Shown in pieces: positions 59,160 through 64,000 of a stretch of 64,000 nucleotides of DNA (positions are counted from its first letter, which is position 1; every line of letters starts with the position of its first letter). This DNA is from Streptomyces abyssalis (GTDB lineage: Bacteria > Actinomycetota > Actinomycetes > Streptomycetales > Streptomycetaceae). The DNA lies in assembly GCF_001751365.1 (NCBI RefSeq), contig NZ_LJGT01000038.1:473540-537539 (forward strand). Direction: 5' to 3'. Made by a program: the position numbers and the translations under genes. The notes under the pieces are model-generated. The model had not been told where the DNA came from and ran no database searches. It saw nothing but the letters and a program-made list of their open reading frames with translations.

Positions 59160-60481
59160 GATGCGAGACCAGCCTCTCGGAACGAGTCCAGGTTGGGGCG
59201 GATGACGGCGGACATACCGGTGGTGGGAGCCACCGCGTCCAGGGTCTTCAGGCCGTCGCCCGTGTTGAGGACGACGGTGGTGAGGGCCGGGTCGAGACGG
59301 CCCTCCTCGATCAGCTTCTTCGTGACGCCCACGGTGACGCCGCCGGCGGTCTCGGCGAAGATCCCCTCGGTGCGCGCCAGCAGCTTGATCGCCTCCACGA
59401 TCCGCGGGTCGTCGACGTCCTCCACGGCGCCGCCCGTACGGCGGGCGATGTCCAGGACGTACGGACCGTCGGCGGGATTGCCGATGGCCAGCGACTTGGC
59501 GATGGTCTCGGGGCGGACCGGGCGTACGACGTCGTGCCCGTCCTTGAAGGCGCGGGAGACCGGGGAGCAGCCCTCCGCCTGGGCGCCGAAGATCTTGTAC
59601 GGCTTGTCCTCGACCAGGCCGAGCGCGATCAGCTCCTTCAGACCCTTGTCGATCTTCGTGAGCTGGGAGCCGGAGGCGATCGGGACGACGAGCTGGTCGG
59701 GCAGGCGCCAGCCCAGCTGTTCGCAGATCTCGTACGCGAGGGTCTTCGAGCCCTCGGCGTAGTACGGGCGGAGGTTGACGTTGACGAAGCCCCAGCCCTC
59801 GCCTGCGGGGTCGCCGATCAGCTCCGAGCAGAACCGGTTCACGTCGTCGTAGTTGCCCTCGATGCCGACGAGTTCTCCGCCGTAGACGGCCGCCATGACG
59901 ACCTTGCCCTGTTCCAGGTCGTGCGGGATGAACACGCACGAGCGCAGGCCGGCGCGGGCGGCAGCGGCGCCGACGGCGCCCGCGAGGTTGCCCGTGGAGG
60001 AGCAGGAGAGCGTCGTGAAGCCGAAGGCGCGGGCGGCCTCGACGGCTATGGCGACGACGCGGTCCTTGAAGGAGTGCGTCGGGTTGCCCGAGTCGTCCTT
60101 GATGTGCAGGGAGCCCGTGACACCGAGTTCGCGGGCGAGCCGGTCGGCCTGGACGAGCTTGGTGAAACCGGGGTTGATGTTGGGCTTCGCGGCGACGTCG
60201 GCGGGAACCGGCAGCAGCGGCGCGTACCGCCAGATGTTGTCCGGGCCTGCCTCGATGCGCTCACGGAGCCCCGCGGGCCCTGAGGTGCCGCCGCCGGGGA
60301 ACTCGTATGCGATCTCCAGCGGCCCGAAACACGCCTCACAGGCGAAGACCGGGCCGAGCGGCGTGCGCTCCCCGCACTCGCGGCAGGAGAGCGCGGCAGC
60401 GGGGCCGAGCACGGTGCCGGGTCCACCGGCCGGGGAGTCCACGGTCGTGCCGGAGGCGGCTTGAGCGGCTTGAACAGCCAT
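59156..60481 (-). CDS. metM: Threonine-synthase-like PLP enzyme, probable homocysteine synthase MetM
   Basis: This 441-residue fold-type II PLP enzyme is usually annotated threonine synthase. An N-terminal zinc-ribbon-like segment has CRECGERTPLG and CEACFGPLEI. The PLP lysine lies in NPTHSFKDRVVAIA near 130, the substrate loop in SCSSTGNLAGAVGAAAARAG near 155, and GSQLTKIDKGLKELI near 265. TAGGVTVGVTKKLIEEG follows near 375. Three contextual facts argue for methionine rather than threonine synthesis: a SAM-I riboswitch just upstream, translational overlap with a sulfur-carrier gene, and no hom/thrB neighbours. The MetM reaction takes O-phosphohomoserine and sulfur from the carrier thiocarboxylate to homocysteine. 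Residual threonine-synthase activity cannot be excluded from sequence. Confidence 0.88.
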   Translation of the reverse strand: MAVQAAQAASGTTVDSPAGGPGTVLGPAAALSCRECGERTPLGPVFACEACFGPLEIAYEFPGGGTSGPAGLRERIEAGPDNIWRYAPLLPVPADVAAKPNINPGFTKLVQADRLARELGVTGSLHIKDDSGNPTHSFKDRVVAIAVEAARAFGFTTLSCSSTGNLAGAVGAAAARAGLRSCVFIPHDLEQGKVVMAAVYGGELVGIEGNYDDVNRFCSELIGDPAGEGWGFVNVNLRPYYAEGSKTLAYEICEQLGWRLPDQLVVPIASGSQLTKIDKGLKELIALGLVEDKPYKIFGAQAEGCSPVSRAFKDGHDVVRPVRPETIAKSLAIGNPADGPYVLDIARRTGGAVEDVDDPRIVEAIKLLARTEGIFAETAGGVTVGVTKKLIEEGRLDPALTTVVLNTGDGLKTLDAVAPTTGMSAVIRPNLDSFREAGLAS

Positions 60482-60502
60482 GATTCGGCGAGGCCCTTTC
60501 TC

Positions 60503-60650
60503 CTCATCTTCCTCGGGACGTATCTCGCCACGAGACGGAATTGGCACCTTCCCGAGCCGGGAGCCTCGCGATGTCACGTCGCTTCGTGCGAGACCGGCCG
60601 GAGGGTTGCCGGGGCTTCAACGGGCCGTTCCCTCTGCCCCTCTGGATGAG
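60503..60650 (-). ncRNA. SAM-I (S-box) riboswitch upstream of metM
   Basis: On the minus strand the aptamer runs from the P1 5' arm (CTCATCCAGAGG, from 60650) to the P1 3' arm (GAGGAAGATGAG, to 60503). In between are the S-box hallmarks: GGGAACGGCCCGUUGAAGCC and CCCGGCAACC (complement of 60604-60619), a variable P3, and AAGGUGCCAAUUCC (complement of 60537-60548). This core is diagnostic of the S-adenosylmethionine aptamer. The P1 3' arm runs directly into GAGGAGAAAGG before the metM ATG, so SAM binding could control access to the ribosome binding site; no obvious intrinsic terminator follows, pointing to translational control. SAM would switch the operon off. Confidence 0.9.
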
Positions 60651-60797
60651 CGGTGTGAAGTTGTGAGCGGCGCGGTGGCCGCCGCCGGGCCGGACCCGGC
60701 ATGCGATCGCGTTCCGCGTTGTTCAAGACTGTAACCGACAGGCCTGCGCATTGAGACAGGCGTCCGTACCGCGAGATGGATCACAGGGAGTGGCCGA

Positions 60798-61787
60798 GTG
60801 CTGGAGGAAGTCGAGCAGTGGCTGAGGCGCCGGTCCTTCTCGTGCACCGACCGCCCGCTGACGGAGCTGCTCGCGGCGAAGCGGGCCACGGGGTCCCGGG
60901 TCAGCGTCGTACTGCCCGCGCTGAACGAGGAGCGGACCATCGGCGGGATCGTCTCGGTGATCCGGCACGAGCTGATGACGGCCTCCCCTACGGCTCTCGT
61001 GGACGAGCTGGTGGTGCTGGACTCCGGCTCCACCGACCGTACGGCCCCGGTCGCCGAGGCGGCGGGCGCGCGGGTCGTGCACCGCGACGACGTGCTTCCG
61101 CGGCTGCCCGCGCTGCCCGGCAAGGGCGAGGTGCTGTGGCGTTCACTGCTGGTGACGAGCGGCGACATCGTCTGCTTCGCCGACGCCGACCTGGAGGACT
61201 TCTCCGCCGACTTCGTCTCCGGCGTCGTCGGGCCGCTGCTCACCGATCCGCGGCTGCGGCTGGTCAAGGCGATGTACGACCGGCCGCTGGGCGACGATCC
61301 GGCCGGCGGCGGCCGCGTCACGGAACTGGTCGCACGGCCGCTGCTCAACCTGCACTGGCCCCGGCTCGCGGGCTTCGTGCAGCCGCTCGGCGGCGAGTAC
61401 GCGGCCCGCCGCACGCTGCTGGAGCAGCTCCCCTTCCCCGTCGGTTACGGCGTCGAACTGGGGCTGCTCATCGACTCGTTGCACACCGCGGGGCTCGACG
61501 CGCTCGCCCAGGTCGACGTCGGCGTCCGGCGGCACCGGCACCAGGACGGGCAGGCGCTGGGGCGCATGGCCGCGGCGATCCATCACACGGCACAGCTGCG
61601 CATGGCACGCGGCAGCCGCCTCGTAAGTCCGACGCTGACGCAGTTCGAACGGGACGTGGACGGTGCGGGGGGTGCGGGCGGCGCGGCGGGCTCCGGGGGG
61701 TTCGCGCCGCGCAGCCACGCCGTCGACACGGTGGAGCGGCCCCCGATGCGGGAGATCGCGGAGTACGCGGCCCGACGGGCGGCGTAG
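60798..61787 (+). CDS. gpgS: Glucosyl-3-phosphoglycerate synthase-like GT-A glycosyltransferase
   Basis: This 329-residue retaining GT-A enzyme (GT81 type) transfers glucose from an NDP-glucose to 3-phosphoglycerate, towards glucosylglycerate and, in relatives, methylglucose lipopolysaccharide. The sequence shows RVSVVLPALNEERTIGGIVSVI (nucleotide-sugar loop) and VVLDSGSTDRTAPVAEAAGA. LPGKGEVLWRSLLVTSGDIVCFADADLEDF (DAD metal motif near 130) and VQPLGGEYAARRTLLEQLPFPVGYGVELGLLIDS (acceptor region) follow. The C-terminal 45 residues are Gly-rich and variable. GTG start; it is divergent from metM with the riboswitch and both promoters between. A trehalose-phosphate synthase lies downstream, consistent with compatible-solute or storage-sugar chemistry. 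Confidence 0.88.
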   Translation: MLEEVEQWLRRRSFSCTDRPLTELLAAKRATGSRVSVVLPALNEERTIGGIVSVIRHELMTASPTALVDELVVLDSGSTDRTAPVAEAAGARVVHRDDVLPRLPALPGKGEVLWRSLLVTSGDIVCFADADLEDFSADFVSGVVGPLLTDPRLRLVKAMYDRPLGDDPAGGGRVTELVARPLLNLHWPRLAGFVQPLGGEYAARRTLLEQLPFPVGYGVELGLLIDSLHTAGLDALAQVDVGVRRHRHQDGQALGRMAAAIHHTAQLRMARGSRLVSPTLTQFERDVDGAGGAGGAAGSGGFAPRSHAVDTVERPPMREIAEYAARRAA

Positions 61788-62555
61788 GGGCCGCAGCCGC
61801 GCGGGACGCGCGCGGCTGCGCCGACCGGGTCGGGCGTCTCGGGCACGCACCCAGCCCGGGGCCGGGGGCCTGGGGCCACGGGCGCCGGGCGCCGGGCCAT
61901 CCGTCCGTCGACAACTCCCGCCCCCTGCCGGGGGCTTGGCACGGCCCACAGGCGGCAGACCTGGCGCTCGGCTGCAGTACGAGCACGCCCCGCCGGCCCG
62001 ACCCGCACCCCCTCCCTCACGGGACCGGACGCGGCCCGGCCCCCGGGGACCGGCGGCCCCCGACACAGGAGCCCACGAAGCCGTGCCACGGGCGTGCAGC
62101 GCCGCCGCCCAGCAGGCGGCCCAGAACCAGGCGGCCCAGGACAACGGTTACGGCGGAACGCACGCAGGGCTCCCCGCCGAAGGCAGCGGCGGGAGCACCG
62201 GCGCGCCACCCGGAAAGACCCGGCCCGCACCCAGGCACCGGAGCCCACCCGAGGCGGGCACGAAGCGGGGCCAGGGGCGCGCCGCGCACGGTCGCCCTCG
62301 CAGGCAACTCCCGCCTCTCGACCGGGACTTGGCACGCCCAACGGGCGGCCCCAGAACAACGGCGCATTGGCGGAACACGCACAGCACTCCCCGCCGAACG
62401 CAGGGGCGGGAGCACCGGCGCGCCGCCCGGAAAGACCCGGCCCGAACCCGGGCACCGGAGCCCACTCGAGGCGGGCACGAAGCGGGGCCACGGGCGTGCC
62501 GGAGGCGCGAGGCGCGTCACGTTTGCGTGGATCCGGGCGCGGCTAAGCTCGGGCC
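61788..62555. repeat. Gene-free region with a 217-bp tandem repeat
   Basis: There is no gene in these 768 bp; the long open frames here are GC artefacts. Two long copies start at 62153 and 62370 (period 217 bp, about 85-90% alike over 130 bp, each running GCGGAAC(G/A)CACGCAG to GGGCACGAAGCGGGGCCA). A third, partial copy is recognisable around 61905-61955 (CAACTCCCGCC...GGGCTTGGCACG), matching 62301-62346. The otsA promoter lies at the right edge. Confidence 0.75.
62544..62549 (+). promoter_or_regulatory. -10 box of the probable leaderless otsA promoter
   Basis: TAAGCT ends six bases before the ATG at 62556, and GTTTGC (62521-62526), 17 bp upstream, is a possible -35. No ribosome binding site is present, so a leaderless transcript is likely. 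Confidence 0.5.
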
Positions 62556-64000
62556 ATGGTCGTCGAACGCGCATCGCAGGCCCTGGCCGACGTACTGGTC
62601 GCTTCGAACAGAGGGCCCGTCTCCTACTCCGTCGCCGGGGAAACCACCCAGGCCGGAGGCGCTGGGGGAGGCTCGCTCTCCGCCAAGCGCGGCGGCGGCG
62701 GTCTCGTCTCGGGGCTCTCCGCCATCGCCACGGAGGACTCCGGCGGCGACGCCGTGTGGGTCTGCGCGGCCCTCGGCGACGGCGACCGCGAGGCCGTGCG
62801 CCGCTCCGGCGGCAAGCTCGACCGGGCCGACACCGGCGGCCAGTCCGTACGGATGCTGGACATCCCCGCCGGCACCTTCGCCGACGCCTACAACGGCATC
62901 GCCAACTCCGTGCTCTGGTTCGTCCACCACATGCTCTACCAGACGCCTCTGGAGCCGTCCTTCGGCGCGGAGTTCGAACAGCAGTGGGCGTCGTACGAGC
63001 GGTACAACGCGGCATTCGCCGACGCACTGGCCGACGAGGCCGCCGAGGGTGCGACGGTGCTCGTGCAGGACTACCACCTGACGCTGGTGCCCGCGCTGCT
63101 CCGCGAGCGCCGCCCCGACCTGCGCATCGGGCACTTCTCGCACACGCCTTGGGCGCCGCCGGACTACTACCGGATGCTGCCCGACGCCGTCGCCGAGCAG
63201 GTGCTTCGCGGCGTCCTGGGCGCCGACCGCGCCGCCTTCCTCACCCGTCGCTGGGCACGCGGCTTCGCGGACTGCTGCGTCGCGGTGCTGGGCGCCGCCG
63301 TCGCGGAGGACGAGTCGACGGGCGAGCTGGAGGTCACCTGCGACGGCCGTACGACCCGTCTCGGAGTGCACGGCCTTGGTGCGGACGCGGAGTTCCTGCG
63401 GGAGCGCGCCGGAAGGGACGACGTCGACGAGCGGATCGCCATACTCCGCGAGCAGATCGGCAGCGACAGGGACGGCCGGCCGCGCCGGGCGCTCGTACGG
63501 GTCGACCGCACCGAGCTTTCCAAGAACATCGTGCGCGGGCTGCACGCCTACGGGCGTCTGCTCGCGGACCGTCCCGAGTGGCGCGAGCGCGTCGTGCACC
63601 TCGCGCTCGCCTACCCCTCCCGGCAGGACCTGGCGGTCTACCGCGACTACATGAGCGAGGTCTCGCGCGTCGCTGAAGAGATCAACTCCACGTACGGCAC
63701 GGAGAGCTGGACGCCGGTGGTGCTCTTCCTCAAGGACGACTTCGCGCGCTCGCTGGCGGCGTACCGGCTGGCGGACGTGGCACTGGTCAACCCGATCCGG
63801 GACGGCATGAACCTCGTCGCCAAGGAGGTCCCGGTCGTCTCCGACGACGGCTGCGCGCTGGTCCTCTCCCGCGAGGCGGGCGCGTACGCGGAGCTGGGCG
63901 AGGACTCCCTCGTGGTCAATCCGTACGACATCGCGGACACCGCACGCGCACTGCACGAGGCGCTGACGATGGAACACGGCCGCCGGGCGGAGCGTACGAA
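62556..64000 (+). CDS. otsA: Trehalose-6-phosphate synthase OtsA (3' end outside window)
   Basis: This GT20 enzyme makes trehalose-6-phosphate from UDP/GDP-glucose and glucose-6-phosphate. 481 codons are visible before the window ends. Landmarks are LVASNRGPVSYS and GGGLVSGLSAIA at the N-terminus, VLWFVHHMLYQTPLEP near 125, LVQDYHLTLVPALLRERRPDLRIGHFSHTPWAPP near 170, and RVDRTELSKNIVRGL near 310 (Arg and Lys contacting the donor phosphates). FLKDDFARSLAAYRLADVALVNPIRDGMNLVAKE follows near 410 and REAGAYAEL near 440. Residues 33-50 (TQAGGAGGGSLSAKRGGG) look like an in-frame repeat insertion. The ATG follows a -10 box directly. Confidence 0.93.
   Translation, partial: MVVERASQALADVLVASNRGPVSYSVAGETTQAGGAGGGSLSAKRGGGGLVSGLSAIATEDSGGDAVWVCAALGDGDREAVRRSGGKLDRADTGGQSVRMLDIPAGTFADAYNGIANSVLWFVHHMLYQTPLEPSFGAEFEQQWASYERYNAAFADALADEAAEGATVLVQDYHLTLVPALLRERRPDLRIGHFSHTPWAPPDYYRMLPDAVAEQVLRGVLGADRAAFLTRRWARGFADCCVAVLGAAVAEDESTGELEVTCDGRTTRLGVHGLGADAEFLRERAGRDDVDERIAILREQIGSDRDGRPRRALVRVDRTELSKNIVRGLHAYGRLLADRPEWRERVVHLALAYPSRQDLAVYRDYMSEVSRVAEEINSTYGTESWTPVVLFLKDDFARSLAAYRLADVALVNPIRDGMNLVAKEVPVVSDDGCALVLSREAGAYAELGEDSLVVNPYDIADTARALHEALTMEHGRRAERT

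Noticed and set aside
59156..60481. Plain threonine synthase (thrC) assignment
   Set aside because: The fold fits, but the SAM riboswitch, the overlapping sulfur-carrier gene and the absence of hom/thrB favour MetM; kept only as an alternative.
60776..63676. 966-codon plus-strand open frame across gpgS and otsA
   Set aside because: It reads gpgS and otsA out of frame and crosses the 217-bp repeat; it has no codon bias, and the true genes are in other frames.

Overview
The window is about 72% GC, and nearly every real gene shows strong G/C bias at third codon positions, GTG/TTG starts, GGAGG ribosome binding sites and TAGNNT-type -10 boxes just ahead of leaderless starts. This points to a Streptomyces or a close actinomycete. 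Gene content and order (mqnB-mqnD, an XPB-type helicase, murQ/PTS, groEL with CIRCE, a cold-shock gene, a threonine-synthase-like gene with a MoaD-like gene, a glucosyltransferase, trehalose-6-phosphate synthase) resemble the conserved chromosomal core of Streptomyces, interrupted by strain-variable blocks. No tRNA, rRNA, CRISPR array or intact insertion sequence was seen.

Layout. 0.4-11.5 kb: core genes, namely a DUF3027 protein, an MFS permease, the futalosine (menaquinone) genes mqnB-mqnD, a cold-shock-domain protein, a HAD hydrolase, a nitrilase-family gene broken by one extra base, and a helicase-associated/WYL protein. 11.5-18.6 kb: an accessory block with an AraC-type regulator, a thioesterase, a DUF4326 protein, a SLOG-like protein, and a LysR regulator with a tartrate/D-malate dehydrogenase and a dicarboxylate transporter; two copies of one LysR-type box link this last set. 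18.8-26 kb: XPB helicase, GT87 mannosyltransferase, a HelD/HelR-like ATPase, a DUF1772 protein and an epimerase. 25.9-29 kb: a sugar locus (FGGY kinase, 3' remnant of a fucose/arabinose-isomerase gene, LacI regulator). 29-35.4 kb: VOC protein, MntA-HepT toxin-antitoxin pair, GNAT, CutC with a DasR-like site, HD protein, ECF sigma with a membrane partner, TIGR03086 protein.

35.4-37.06 kb is a lower-GC island with two proteins I do not recognise. It abuts a decayed copy of a DUF4031 gene whose intact copy lies 1.5 kb further on, across an MFS efflux gene. 39-43.6 kb is an N-acetylmuramate utilisation cluster (MurR/RpiR regulator, MurQ, PTS EIIBC). 43.7-47.3 kb is a compact resistance module: a divergent TetR regulator, an ABC-F protein and a virginiamycin B lyase with translational overlap. 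47.3-53.6 kb holds hypothetical membrane-associated genes, one frameshifted, two MFS transporters, an IclR regulator and a small secreted protein.

53.7-64 kb is core again: a fused SecDF, groEL under two CIRCE boxes, a CspA-type cold-shock protein, then the most interesting unit, a SAM-I riboswitch upstream of a threonine-synthase-like gene that overlaps a MoaD/CysO-like sulfur-carrier gene. This arrangement fits the MetM-MetO route (O-phosphohomoserine plus carrier thiocarboxylate to homocysteine) rather than threonine synthesis. The window ends with a glucosyl-3-phosphoglycerate synthase-like gene, a 217-bp tandem repeat and trehalose-6-phosphate synthase, cut by the window edge.
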